The translations under genes were made by a program, and so were the position numbers. A DNA stretch of 52,771 bases from Janthinobacterium sp. UMAB-56 (GTDB lineage Bacteria; Pseudomonadota; Gammaproteobacteria; Burkholderiales; Burkholderiaceae_D): assembly GCF_900095265.1 (NCBI RefSeq), contig NZ_LT607654.1, forward strand, positions 104,026 through 156,796, read 5' to 3'. The notes beneath the pieces were generated by a model. The model did not search any database, had not been told where the DNA came from, and worked only from the letters and a program-made list of their open reading frames with translations. Position 1 is the stretch's first letter, and each line of letters begins with the position of its first letter. Shown piece by piece: positions 25,643-33,585 of this stretch.

Positions 25643-25688
25643 CGCAGCTCAGACTGGCGCTGCTTGCCGCCACATCGCCACTTTTTAT

Positions 25689-27167
25689 TTGAATGGAATT
25701 GCCATCAGCGCTCATACCTTACCACTGGATAACGCCTTTGCGGCTTTGCCTCCTGCGTTTTATACGCGCTTGATGCCCACGCCACTGTCCTCCCCGTATT
25801 TCGTGGCCGCCAGCGCAGCGGCGGCAAACCTCATCGGTCTCGATGCGGCTTGCCTGGCCGAACCTGATTACGTGGCGCTGCTGAGCGGCAATGCCGTGGC
25901 CGAGCGTTCCATGCCCCTGTCGGCCGTATATTCGGGCCACCAGTTCGGCGTCTGGGCCGGCCAGCTGGGCGATGGCCGTGCCATTTTGCTGGGCGATATC
26001 GCCACAGCAAGCGGTCCGATGGAGCTGCAACTGAAGGGCGCCGGCGCCACGCCGTATTCGCGCATGGGCGATGGCCGCGCCGTGCTGCGCTCGTCCATCC
26101 GCGAATTCCTCTGCTCGGAAGCGATGGCGGCGCTGGGCATACCCACGTCGCGCGCGCTCTCCATCATGGGTTCGCAACAAGGCATCGTGCGCGAAACGGT
26201 GGAGACGGCGGCCGTCGTCACCCGCATGGCACCCAGTTTTGTCCGCTTTGGCTCGTTCGAACACTGGTTTTACCGCAAGCAGCCGGACCAGCTGAAAATC
26301 CTTGCCGATCACGTCATCGATGGCTTTTATCCCCATTTGCGCGCCGCATCAAATCCGTATCAAGCCTTGCTGGCCGAAGTGTGCGTGCGCACGGCGCACA
26401 TGATTGCGCAGTGGCAAGCCGTAGGCTTCATGCATGGCGTGATGAACACGGACAATATGTCGATCCTGGGGCTGACGCTCGATTACGGCCCCTTCGGCTT
26501 CATGGAAGCGTTCGACGCGAAACATATCTGCAACCATACGGACCAGCAGGGTCGCTATTCCTACGCCAACCAGCCGCAGGTGGGCCACTGGAATTGCTAT
26601 GCCCTGGGCCAGGCCTTGCTGCCGCTGATCGGCGAAGTGGCCGAGGCGCAGGCGGCGCTGGACAGCTACCAGAGCGCCTTTGCGGACAAGATGAATGCCT
26701 TGCTGCGCGCCAAGCTGGGCTTGCGCAAGCAACACGAGGACGATACGGCACTGTTCGACAGCATGTTTGCACTGATGCAAGCCAATCACGTGGATTTCAC
26801 CAACTTCTTCCGCGCCCTGGCGACACTGCAAGTGGCCGCCCCCGAGCATGACACCCTACTGCGCGACATGTTCATCGACCGCTCTACGTTCGATACATGG
26901 GCAGCAACATACCGCGCGCGCCTGTTGCGAGAGCACAGCGTCGATGCCGACCGGCAATCCGCCATGAACGGCGTCAACCCGAAATACGTGCTGCGCAACT
27001 ACCTGGCGCAAGTGGCCATCGAGAAAGCCCAGCAGCAGGACTACACGGAAGTGGCGAAATTGCTGGCAATTTTGCAAAAGCCATTTGACGAACAGCCCGA
27101 ACACCAGCACTATGCGGCCCTGCCACCCGACTGGGCCAGCCACCTTGAAGTCAGCTGCTCATCCTAA
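25689..27167 (+). CDS. selO: SelO/YdiU-type protein adenylyltransferase, TTG start
   Basis: A 492-residue pseudokinase of the SelO/YdiU family, which transfers AMP to Ser, Thr or Tyr of target proteins and is tied to redox stress. Conserved stretches are [45 protein letters not shown] and [22 protein letters not shown] (nucleotide and metal site). No ATG or GTG lies between the in-frame stop at 25623 and the conserved N-terminus, so TTG 25689 is the likely start. Ribosome site is weak. Unlike some homologues there is no C-terminal selenocysteine or cysteine pair, but the chain ends SCSS. msrB follows nine bases on. Confidence 0.9.
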   Translation: MNGIAISAHTLPLDNAFAALPPAFYTRLMPTPLSSPYFVAASAAAANLIGLDAACLAEPDYVALLSGNAVAERSMPLSAVYSGHQFGVWAGQLGDGRAILLGDIATASGPMELQLKGAGATPYSRMGDGRAVLRSSIREFLCSEAMAALGIPTSRALSIMGSQQGIVRETVETAAVVTRMAPSFVRFGSFEHWFYRKQPDQLKILADHVIDGFYPHLRAASNPYQALLAEVCVRTAHMIAQWQAVGFMHGVMNTDNMSILGLTLDYGPFGFMEAFDAKHICNHTDQQGRYSYANQPQVGHWNCYALGQALLPLIGEVAEAQAALDSYQSAFADKMNALLRAKLGLRKQHEDDTALFDSMFALMQANHVDFTNFFRALATLQVAAPEHDTLLRDMFIDRSTFDTWAATYRARLLREHSVDADRQSAMNGVNPKYVLRNYLAQVAIEKAQQQDYTEVAKLLAILQKPFDEQPEHQHYAALPPDWASHLEVSCSS

Positions 27168-27176
27168 GGAGTCATT

Positions 27177-27578
27177 ATGACCACCAATAAAGTCAAGAAA
27201 ACCGACGCCGAATGGCGCGCCATGCTCGATTCCATGGAATACGAAGTCACGCGCCATGCGGCCACGGAACGCGCCTTCACGGGCAAGTTCTGGGACCACC
27301 ATGCACACGGCATCTATACCTGCGTCTGCTGCAACACGCCACTATTTGCCTCGGACACCAAATTCGACTCGGGCTGCGGCTGGCCCAGCTATTTCCAGGC
27401 CCTCGACCCGGCCAACGTGACGGAAATCATCGACCGCAGCCACGGCATGGTGCGTACGGAAATCGTCTGCGCCGTCTGTGACGCCCACCTGGGCCACGTC
27501 TTCCCGGATGGCCCGCCGCCGACCGGCTTGCGCTATTGCATCAATTCGGCTTCCTTGCGCTTCGATCCACAACCTTGA
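27177..27578 (+). CDS. msrB: Peptide-methionine (R)-S-oxide reductase
   Basis: A 133-residue MsrB that repairs R-methionine sulfoxide in proteins. Catalytic Cys is in [12 protein letters not shown] near residue 122. Two CxxC pairs for structural zinc are visible: CVCC near 46-49 and CAVC near 97-100. [14 protein letters not shown] supplies the resolving side. An AAGGAG site sits in the selO-msrB junction, nine bases, so both form an operon joining protein AMPylation with oxidative repair. Confidence 0.95.
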   Translation: MTTNKVKKTDAEWRAMLDSMEYEVTRHAATERAFTGKFWDHHAHGIYTCVCCNTPLFASDTKFDSGCGWPSYFQALDPANVTEIIDRSHGMVRTEIVCAVCDAHLGHVFPDGPPPTGLRYCINSASLRFDPQP

Positions 27579-27586
27579 TGCCGGTA

Positions 27587-27613
27587 ATGGCTTGGGTGTT
27601 ACCCCTAAGCCAT
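27587..27613 (+). terminator. Hairpin after msrB
   Basis: ATGGCTTGGG pairs with CCC-CT-AAGCCAT, a ten-pair stem with a two-base bulge and a small loop, nine bases after the msrB stop. There is no T-run. It may attenuate transcription toward yciB. Confidence 0.38.
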
Positions 27614-27653
27614 TCCTAAGATGATTCTCATAAGACCAGTGTAAAGTCTCGCC

Positions 27654-28283
27654 ATGAAATTTCTATTCGACCTATTCCCCCTGATCGCCTTCTTCGCCGC
27701 CTTCAAGCTGGGCGGCATGTATGAGGTGGCCACGCATGACTTCGTGCAGCAATATTTATCCGGCTTCGTGTCTGGTGGCCTGATCAAGGCTGACCAGGCG
27801 CCTTGGATACTCGCCACCCTGGTCGGCATCGTCGCCACCGCCTGCCAGGTCAGCTATCTGCTGCTGCGCGGGCGCAAGGTCGACGGCATGCTGTGGCTGT
27901 CGCTGTTCATCTTTGTCGTGTTCGGCGGCGCCAGCATTTACCTGCACGACGATTTCTTCCTGAAATGGAAACCGACCCTGATTTACTGGTTGTCCGGCCT
28001 GGCCCTCTTGATCGCCCATGTGGGCTTCAAGAAAAACCTGATCCGCAAGACCATGGAAGCGCAGGTGCAATTGCCTGAAGCCGTCTGGAACCAGTTGCTG
28101 GCGGCGTGGATCATTTTCTTTGGCGCCATCGGTGCACTGAACCTGTTCGTCGCCTTCGTGCTGTACAAGGGTGACATGGCCGCCTGGGTCAGCTTCAAAG
28201 CCTTTGGCGCGACGGGCATTTTCTTTGCCTTCATCGTGGCGCAAACCCTGTTCCTGGCCAAACATATCAAGGAAGACGCATGA
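27654..28283 (+). CDS. yciB: Inner membrane septation protein A (YciB/IspZ family)
   Basis: A 209-residue protein with five or six hydrophobic spans, opening MKFLFDLFPLIAFFAAFKLGG, the family hallmark. YciB/IspA proteins are inner-membrane proteins implicated in septation and cell-envelope assembly. The KWKPTLIYWL and WIIFFGAIGALNLFVAF segments are conserved. The stop overlaps the bolA start by four bases (ATGA). The msrB-yciB-bolA-PPIase order is one I recall as common in Burkholderiales. Confidence 0.92.
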   Translation: MKFLFDLFPLIAFFAAFKLGGMYEVATHDFVQQYLSGFVSGGLIKADQAPWILATLVGIVATACQVSYLLLRGRKVDGMLWLSLFIFVVFGGASIYLHDDFFLKWKPTLIYWLSGLALLIAHVGFKKNLIRKTMEAQVQLPEAVWNQLLAAWIIFFGAIGALNLFVAFVLYKGDMAAWVSFKAFGATGIFFAFIVAQTLFLAKHIKEDA

Positions 28284-28582
28284 TGAATACCACCACCGAA
28301 AACACCGCGCCGGAAACGCGCATGCAGCGCATCCAAAATCGATTGGAAACGGCACTTTCCCCTCTGGAATGCGTACTGGAAGACGACTCGGCACGCCACC
28401 GTGGGCACGCGGGTGCCGCCTCGGGCGGAGGCCATTACAATCTACGCATTATTTCTAGTCAATTTGAGGGGCTCAGGCTCGTCATGCGCCATCGACTGGT
28501 GTATGATTCCGTGCACGATATGATGCATAATGAGATACATGCATTGGCGATTGTGGCATTGGCGCCATCCGAGCTAGTATAA
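28280..28582 (+). CDS. bolA: BolA family protein
   Basis: A 100-residue BolA/IbaG-like protein. The class II KH-like fold shows RIQNRLETALSPLECVLEDDSARHRGH at the start and RHRLVYDSVHDMMHNEIHALAIVA later. The conserved His of HALAI is the usual Fe-S ligand shared with monothiol glutaredoxins. It is translationally coupled to yciB; either ATG 28280 or 28283 may be used. BolA proteins affect cell shape, stress response and iron-sulfur trafficking. Its last bases form one arm of the terminator. Confidence 0.92.
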   Translation: MMNTTTENTAPETRMQRIQNRLETALSPLECVLEDDSARHRGHAGAASGGGHYNLRIISSQFEGLRLVMRHRLVYDSVHDMMHNEIHALAIVALAPSELV

Positions 28583-28595
28583 GGATGGCGTTTTT
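28563..28595 (+). terminator. Intrinsic terminator overlapping the bolA stop
   Basis: CGCCATCC, a 12-base loop that includes the TAA stop, GGATGGCG, then TTTTT. The eight-pair stem and T-run make a good terminator ending the msrB-yciB-bolA transcript. Confidence 0.78.
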
Positions 28596-28667
28596 GGCGT
28601 ACGCTAGCCGTGTTATAGATTTCTTCCCATGCGTTTTTTACGAAACTTTCCCTAACAGGATTTAATA

Positions 28668-29447
28668 ATGACTTTTAAGCCAGCCCGCTTGCTGATCGCA
28701 CTACTCGCCGTTGTCGCGGTACCTGTTTTTGCGCAAAATGTTGCCGTTGTTAATGGCAAGCCTATCCCATCGTCGCGCGTTGATGCAGTCGTCAAGCAAG
28801 TCGTCGCCCAAGGCCAGCAACCGGATTCGCCGCAACTGCGCGAAATGATCAAGAAAGACTTGATCGGCCGTGAAGTGCTGATGCAAGAAGCGGAAAACAA
28901 AGGTTTCGGTAAAGATGCAGCCGTCAAGCAGCAAATCGAGAACGCGCGCCAGGCCATCGTCATCAACGCCCTGGTCGGCGACTACCTGAAAAAGAACCCC
29001 GTCACCGACGCTGAAATCAAGGCCGAGTACGACCGCTTCGTGGCGCAGACGGGCGACAAGGAATACCATGTACGCCACATCCTGGTGGGCACTGAAGCGG
29101 AAGCGAAAGACATCATCGCCAAGCTGAAAGGCGGCGCCAAGTTCGAAGACCTGGCCAAGCAATCGAAAGATGCCGGCTCGGCCGACAACGGCGGCGACCT
29201 GGACTGGGCAGCCCCATCGTCGTTCCCGAAGGTGTTCTCCGACGCCTTCGTGAAACTGCAAAAAGGCCAGGTCACGGAAACTCCCGTGCAAACGCCTAAC
29301 GGTTTCCACGTGATCAAGCTGGACGACACCCGCGCGGCAAAACTGCCGACCCTGGAAGAAACCAAGCCACAGATCGCCGAAGCGCTGCAGCAAAAGAAAT
29401 TGCAAGCGTATCAGGAAGAAATGATCAAAAAAGCGAAAGTTCAGTAA
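28668..29447 (+). CDS. Periplasmic parvulin-type peptidyl-prolyl isomerase, copy 1
   Basis: A 259-residue SurA/PrsA-like foldase. A signal peptide (about 1-22, ending FAQ) sends it to the periplasm. The N-terminal helical chaperone part (25-135) precedes a parvulin domain (about 136-235) with YHVRHILVGTEAEAKDII and NGGDLDWAAPSSFPKVFSDAF. NGFHVIKLDD ends the domain. It catalyses cis-trans isomerisation of X-Pro bonds in exported proteins. A near-identical paralogue follows 128 bases on. ATG 28668 follows AACAGGATT. Confidence 0.92.
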   Translation: MTFKPARLLIALLAVVAVPVFAQNVAVVNGKPIPSSRVDAVVKQVVAQGQQPDSPQLREMIKKDLIGREVLMQEAENKGFGKDAAVKQQIENARQAIVINALVGDYLKKNPVTDAEIKAEYDRFVAQTGDKEYHVRHILVGTEAEAKDIIAKLKGGAKFEDLAKQSKDAGSADNGGDLDWAAPSSFPKVFSDAFVKLQKGQVTETPVQTPNGFHVIKLDDTRAAKLPTLEETKPQIAEALQQKKLQAYQEEMIKKAKVQ

Positions 29448-29459
29448 ACACTGACCTCC

Positions 29460-29481
29460 CCGGCGCCCTTTTCGGCGCCGG
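29460..29481 (+). terminator. Hairpin after parvulin copy 1
   Basis: CCGGCGCC pairs with GGCGCCGG around a six-base loop, 12 bases after the stop. A strong eight-pair GC stem but no T-run, so termination may be partial. Confidence 0.5.
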
Positions 29482-29529
29482 TCGTGTATTCTGCGCCTGA
29501 ACGCGAACTGCACGGCAGTCGCGATCTCC

Positions 29530-29559
29530 TGTATCGGTTTTTGTATCGGTTTTTGTATA
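29530..29559 (+). repeat. 12-bp tandem repeat, two and a half copies
   Basis: TGTATCGGTTTT occurs at 29530-29541 and 29542-29553, then a partial TGTATA. It lies directly before the ribosome site of parvulin copy 2, in its leader or promoter. The repeat is AT-rich and could give copy-number variants. Confidence 0.85.
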
Positions 29560-29575
29560 CTTATTAGGAATGAAC

Positions 29576-30352
29576 ATGATTTTGAAGCCAGCCCGCCTGA
29601 TCTTAGCCTTGGTCGCCGTTGTAGCGATCCCTGCGTTCGCGCAAAACGTCGCCACCGTGAATGGCAAAGCCATCCCATCGTCGCGCGTTGACCAGGTCGT
29701 CAAGCAAGTCGTCGCCCAAGGCAAGCAAGCCGATTCGCCGCAATTGCGCGAAGCCATCAAGAAAGACTTGATCGGCCGTGAAGTGCTGATCCAGGAAGCC
29801 GACAAGCAAGGCTACGGCACGCGTCCGGAAGTCAAGTCGCAGATCGACAATGCCCGTCAAAGCATCATCATCAATGCCCTGCTGGCCGACTACGTCAAGA
29901 AAAACCCCGTCAAGGATGCTGAAATCAAGGCCGAGTACGACAAGTTCAAGGCACAAGCGGGCGACAAGGAATACCATGCACGCCACATCCTGGTAGCCAC
30001 CGAAGCGGAAGCGAAAGACATCATCGCCAAGCTGAAAGGCGGCGCCAAGTTCGAAGAACTGGCGAAAGTGTCGAAAGACGGTTCCGCAAACAATGGCGGC
30101 GACCTGGACTGGGCTAGCCCTGCTTCGTACGTCAAGCCATTCTCCGACGCCATGGTCGCCCTGAAACCTGGCCAAGTCACGCAAACGCCCGTGCAATCGC
30201 AATTCGGTTTCCACGTGATCAAACTGGAAGAAACCCGTCCGACGAAGCTGCCGGCACTGGAAGAAGTCAAGGGTCAAGTGGCCGAGTCGCTGCAACAGAA
30301 GAAACTCGCCGCTTACCGCGACGAACTGATGAAGAAAGCCAAAATCCAATAA
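29576..30352 (+). CDS. Periplasmic parvulin-type peptidyl-prolyl isomerase, copy 2
   Basis: A 258-residue paralogue of the gene at 28668: signal peptide ending FAQ, helical chaperone part, then a parvulin domain with YHARHILVATEAEAKDII and NGGDLDWASPASYVKPFSDAM. I chose ATG 29576 (MILKPARL) because it aligns with MTFKPARL of copy 1 and sits seven bases after AGGAA; an ATG at 29570 is too close to that site. The two genes share 56 consecutive identical bases (29094-29149 and 30002-30057). A 12-bp tandem repeat lies upstream and a folded repeat element begins at the stop codon. Confidence 0.92.
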   Translation: MILKPARLILALVAVVAIPAFAQNVATVNGKAIPSSRVDQVVKQVVAQGKQADSPQLREAIKKDLIGREVLIQEADKQGYGTRPEVKSQIDNARQSIIINALLADYVKKNPVKDAEIKAEYDKFKAQAGDKEYHARHILVATEAEAKDIIAKLKGGAKFEELAKVSKDGSANNGGDLDWASPASYVKPFSDAMVALKPGQVTQTPVQSQFGFHVIKLEETRPTKLPALEEVKGQVAESLQQKKLAAYRDELMKKAKIQ

Positions 30353-30475
30353 GAATACCCGATCAAACCTACTGCGCGTCGTGACTTGCGGCCTGCGATG
30401 CTCACCGTACCTTCGTACGGTTGCGCTTCCCGGCCACAATTCACTTCCGCTCGCTACGGTTTTATCGGGCATTCT
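30352..30475. repeat. REP-like element with terminal inverted repeats
   Basis: Bases 30352-30363 (AGAATACCCGAT) and 30464-30475 (ATCGGGCATTCT) are inverted repeats with one mismatch. Within them, GTGACTTGCGGCC (from 30391) pairs with GGCCACAATTCAC with two mismatches, and ACCGTAC-CTTC-GTACGGT (30404-30421) forms a perfect central hairpin. The whole 124 bases can fold into one long imperfect hairpin. I recall similar intergenic elements scattered in Burkholderiales genomes. It overlaps the last base of the parvulin stop codon. Confidence 0.65.
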
Positions 30476-30485
30476 GCCCAGGTAT

Positions 30486-30511
30486 AAAGCGCTCCATGGA
30501 GCGCTTTTTTT
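30486..30511 (+). terminator. Intrinsic terminator after the parvulin pair
   Basis: AAAGCGCTCCA and TGGAGCGCTTT form a perfect palindrome, followed by a run of T. This ends the parvulin transcript before the AlkD-like gene at 30535. Confidence 0.88.
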
Positions 30512-30534
30512 ACGCCTGAAAAAAGCGAGATGCG

Positions 30535-31215
30535 ATGGATCTACATGCAGAACTGAAGGCCGCGCTGGAAGCGGCTGCCGAACCGGGCCGCGCAGCGCCC
30601 ATGCAAGCCTATATGCGCGACCAGTTCGTCTTCCTGGGCGTGGCAGCGCCGCAACGGCGGCTGGCCGCCAGGGCCTTGCTGGCGAGCCTGAAGGACATTG
30701 ATGCCGCGACGCTACTGGAACACGCGCAACTGCTGTGGCAGCAGCCGCAGCGCGAATACCAGCACGTGGCGCTCGATATGCTGGCCCTGCACGTGCGCCA
30801 GCTGAGCATCGATCATCTGCCCGCCCTGCTGGCACTGGCGCGCCAGCGCGCCTGGTGGGACAGCGTCGACGGCATGGCTGGCATCGTGGGCGAGGTGCTG
30901 CAGGCAGCGCTGCGGCGCGGCGGCGATGGCCACGCGCACATGGATGGCGCCTTGCGCCACGAAGACTTCTGGCTGCGCCGCATCGCCATGTTGCACCAGC
31001 TGGGCTGGCGCGGCGATACGGATAGCGCCTGGCTGTTCGACGCGGCACTGGCGCTGGCCCACGAGGACGAGTTTTTCATCCGCAAGGCCATCGGCTGGGC
31101 CTTGCGCGATTACGCGCGCCACGCGCCCGAAGCCGTGACGGCCTTTGCCAATGCACACCGCCAGTTGCTCTCTCCCCTCAGCTACCGCGAAGCGTTGAAG
31201 CACCAGCCACGCTGA
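30535..31215 (+). CDS. DNA alkylation repair protein (AlkD/HEAT-like)
   Basis: A 226-residue all-helical protein of the AlkD family, DNA glycosylases that remove bulky 3- and 7-alkylpurines without base flipping. Characteristic parts are FLGVAAPQRR near 33, WQQPQREYQHVALDML near 68, WWDSVDGMAGIVGEVL near 103 and DEFFIRKAIGWALRDYARHAPEAV near 181. The Trp pair and the Asp of WWDSVD match the lesion-facing residues known from AlkD. It overlaps the convergent TetR gene by 38 bases, so transcripts form an antisense pair. It follows a terminator closely, so its promoter is very short or hidden. Confidence 0.88.
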   Translation: MDLHAELKAALEAAAEPGRAAPMQAYMRDQFVFLGVAAPQRRLAARALLASLKDIDAATLLEHAQLLWQQPQREYQHVALDMLALHVRQLSIDHLPALLALARQRAWWDSVDGMAGIVGEVLQAALRRGGDGHAHMDGALRHEDFWLRRIAMLHQLGWRGDTDSAWLFDAALALAHEDEFFIRKAIGWALRDYARHAPEAVTAFANAHRQLLSPLSYREALKHQPR

Positions 31216-31870
31216 ACGCCTGGCCGGCGAGCAAACGCAGCGCCGCGTCGATGCGCGGCGTGGCATCCCAGGCCGGCACGGGCGCCAGCACACCCAGCGC
31301 CATCTGCCGCAACGGCTCCGCGATCACCATGGCCAGCAACAAGCCGGCCATTTCATACCCATCCTGCCCATCCTGCCCATCCGGCAACCGCAGATGGCCG
31401 CGCGCCGCCTGGCGAGCCAGCCACCCGGCCAGCAGGGACGTGCCCCGCTCGATGCCGTTGCGCTGATAGACAGCAAGTAACTGCGCGCGGGCGGGAAACT
31501 CCGTGCACAGCAGGCGGAACAGGCCTACGGCGTCCGCCGTCAGCACCCGCGCCGCCATCGCCTGCAAAATCTCCTTTAATAATGGCAGCACCTCCTCAGG
31601 CGCGGCCGCATCATGCGCCATCGCCGGCAAAAAGGCGTCCGTCCACCCGCGCACCACCAGGGCCACGAGCTCCTCGCGGTTGGCCGCATACTGGTACAGC
31701 GACTTCTTCGCCATGCCCGCGTGACGCGCCACCGCTTCCATGGTCGTGGCCGCATAACCTTCGTGTAGCAGCAGCCAGGTGGCCGCCTGCACGGCCGCCT
31801 CGCGCGCCTCCTCGGGCGGGCGCGCCGGACGGCCCCGCCCACGCAAAGCCTTGCTGTCTTCTTCCTGCAT
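31178..31870 (-). CDS. TetR family transcriptional regulator
   Basis: A 230-residue regulator. Residues 12-60 form the TetR helix-turn-helix, with AAVQAATWLLLHEGYAATTM, then AVARHAGMAKKSLYQYAANREEL. The C-terminal ligand domain is diverged; a 9-base tandem repeat at 31358-31384 encodes DGQDGQDG near residue 168. ATG 31870 follows GGAG; a GTG at 31876 is also possible. It is divergent from the DAPG-hydrolase-like gene (31978), the same arrangement as PhlH and PhlG in Pseudomonas. The 3' end overlaps the AlkD-like gene by 38 bases. Confidence 0.88.
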   Translation of the reverse strand: MQEEDSKALRGRGRPARPPEEAREAAVQAATWLLLHEGYAATTMEAVARHAGMAKKSLYQYAANREELVALVVRGWTDAFLPAMAHDAAAPEEVLPLLKEILQAMAARVLTADAVGLFRLLCTEFPARAQLLAVYQRNGIERGTSLLAGWLARQAARGHLRLPDGQDGQDGYEMAGLLLAMVIAEPLRQMALGVLAPVPAWDATPRIDAALRLLAGQAFSVAGASTLRGS

Positions 31871-31920
31871 GCCCACTCCAAGCTTGATCGATGGCCAATT
31901 TTACACTGAAAGATATTTAG

Positions 31921-31937
31921 GAAACGTTGATTGTTTC
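31921..31937. promoter_or_regulatory. Possible TetR operator
   Basis: GAAAC-gttgatt-GTTTC is a 17-base inverted repeat in the 107-base gap between the TetR gene and the DAPG-hydrolase-like gene. It is eight bases before TATAAT (31945-31950), the probable -10 of the hydrolase gene, so a bound repressor would block that promoter. The arms are only five bases. Confidence 0.4.
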
Positions 31938-31944
31938 TTTAATA

Positions 31945-31950
31945 TATAAT
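31945..31950 (+). promoter_or_regulatory. -10 box for the DAPG-hydrolase-like gene
   Basis: A perfect TATAAT 28 bases before the start codon, in an AT-rich gap. No clear -35 is visible, as often with regulated promoters. Confidence 0.5.
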
Positions 31951-31977
31951 TGTCTTACCCTAACAAAGGAGAACGAC

Positions 31978-32682
31978 ATGACGCATGACTCGCATATTGA
32001 ATTCCCATGGAGCATCACCGGCACGGGCGACTTGCTCGACCCATTTCCCCTGCACCTGGAAACGGGCATCACGCGCCTGCCCGACGGCTGCTTGCTGGTG
32101 GCGGCGCGCACGGACCTGCACGGCTGCAGCGGGCCCATGCTGGACTGGTGGTTTATGTTTTTCGAAACGACGCAGCACATCAAGTGGTGGCATCCGCACG
32201 ACCATGTGGCCCATCATGGCTGGAACAGCGTGTGGAAAAAGGGAGAGCGTTACCATGGCGCCTCGATCGAGGCGGTGGAATCCTTGGGTGATATACCGCC
32301 CGTGAAAGCCAAGCTGAAGTTCCATGATCCGAAGGAAGTGTTTGATCCGCTGCAACTGCAACTGGCCAAGGACAGCGGCGCCCTGTCGGCCGCCGTTTGC
32401 GCGCGCATCGGCTTTGGCGAGCACGTGCAGCTAGACCCGCAGGGCGACCCGCTCGACGGCGAAATGCTACACCTGACGCGCGACACGCCCACGGGCTGCG
32501 TGCTGCGCAGCCGCTTCCTGCTGGGCCGCAACAGCCTCGATCCCGTACGCGACGTGCCCGACGTGCTGGGCCTGAACTTGCTGCGCCATTGCTATAGCGA
32601 ATTTACCTATCTGTCGCGCTTCCTGCCCTCGCTGTACTACGGCGAACATGCCAATGGAGAAATGGCGCCGCTGCCCTGGTAA
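31978..32682 (+). CDS. DAPG hydrolase (PhlG) family protein
   Basis: A 234-residue protein resembling PhlG, which cleaves a carbon-carbon bond of 2,4-diacetylphloroglucinol to give monoacetylphloroglucinol and acetate. The motif MLDWWFMFFETTQHIKWWHP followed by HDHVAHHGW (54-82) supplies likely zinc-binding His residues. It is shorter than PhlG (about 290). ATG 31978 follows AAAGGAGAACGAC. No phl biosynthesis genes are present, so it may detoxify a competitor's antibiotic or act on a related acyl-phenol. The divergent TetR is the likely regulator. Confidence 0.72.
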   Translation: MTHDSHIEFPWSITGTGDLLDPFPLHLETGITRLPDGCLLVAARTDLHGCSGPMLDWWFMFFETTQHIKWWHPHDHVAHHGWNSVWKKGERYHGASIEAVESLGDIPPVKAKLKFHDPKEVFDPLQLQLAKDSGALSAAVCARIGFGEHVQLDPQGDPLDGEMLHLTRDTPTGCVLRSRFLLGRNSLDPVRDVPDVLGLNLLRHCYSEFTYLSRFLPSLYYGEHANGEMAPLPW

Positions 32683-32691
32683 TACCGGGCA

Positions 32692-33585
32692 TCACAGGCG
32701 CTTGTGCATGCGCGCCAGCGGCAGTTTGATGTCATCGGGCAAGTCCAGATGAAACTCTTCCGTGATGCCAAAGCCGCTGGCCAGGTAGAGCGGCACGCCG
32801 GGCAAGGTAGCGGCCAGCTCCAGCGCGCTGAAACCGGCGGCCAGCGCCTGCCGTTCGCAATGGCGCATCAGCATGCTGCCCAGACCCTGGCGGGCGGCGG
32901 CTGGTTCGACAAAAAATGCGCGGATGCGGGCCGGCTGGCTGGCCGGATCGAGCAGCGGGTCCGGCCCGCTCTTGGCGTGGTCGGCACCGTACAGGGTGGC
33001 GCGCTGGCTCCAGCCACCGCAGGCCAGCATGGCAGCATCGCGTTCGATCACGAAATACGTGCGGTCGGCCACCAGCTGCGTATCGACGCCGAAGACGTGG
33101 CGCGTCACAGCCTCGGCCTGCTCTTCACTATAAAATCCCGCGCTCAGCGCCACGCCGGAACGGGCGATCAGCGCATTCATTTGCGGCACGTCGGCAGGCA
33201 ACGCCACGCGCAAGCAGGTCAAGGCGCCAAAGCTGAACCAGGCACGCGCAATGCGGCCCTGCACCACCTCGTACGTCGCCACCAATTCCTGCGCGGAGAC
33301 GCCGTCCGGCATGTCGCTGTGGACGACTTCATGGTCGATCACGAGCTGGCCGCAGGCGATACGGTTGAGCAACTGCGCCTGCGGCCGGCTGGCGGCGAAA
33401 CGGGCCGTGAAACGGCGGCCGATCTGCGCACTGCCCGTGGCCAGCAAGGTATCAGGATGCTGGAATTGCTGCGCATCGTCGGCGTAGATAGCCAGCAAGG
33501 CGGGCACGTCATGGGCATTGTAGGCGTCCAACTGGGCCTGAACGACCTCGGCGGGAGTAACATAGGTAGCGGGGGCGAGCGTCAT
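32692..33585 (-). CDS. SnoaL-like / GNAT acetyltransferase fusion protein
   Basis: A 297-residue two-domain protein. Residues about 8-118 form a SnoaL/NTF2-like cup (QAQLDAYNAHDVPALLAIYADDA is the typical first helix). Residues about 124-290 form a GNAT domain with the acetyl-CoA loop in FFVEPAAARQGLGSMLMRHCE near 234 and ELAATLPGVPLYLASGFG after it. The frame is continuous with no internal start needed. The cup domain may bind a small acceptor for the acetyltransferase. The stop is ten bases from the convergent DAPG-hydrolase-like stop. Substrate unknown. Confidence 0.8.
   Translation of the reverse strand: MTLAPATYVTPAEVVQAQLDAYNAHDVPALLAIYADDAQQFQHPDTLLATGSAQIGRRFTARFAASRPQAQLLNRIACGQLVIDHEVVHSDMPDGVSAQELVATYEVVQGRIARAWFSFGALTCLRVALPADVPQMNALIARSGVALSAGFYSEEQAEAVTRHVFGVDTQLVADRTYFVIERDAAMLACGGWSQRATLYGADHAKSGPDPLLDPASQPARIRAFFVEPAAARQGLGSMLMRHCERQALAAGFSALELAATLPGVPLYLASGFGITEEFHLDLPDDIKLPLARMHKRL

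Noticed and set aside
31358..31384. CRISPR-like or regulatory repeat (three 9-base units)
   Set aside because: The repeat is in frame inside the TetR gene and simply encodes a repeated Asp-Gly-Gln.
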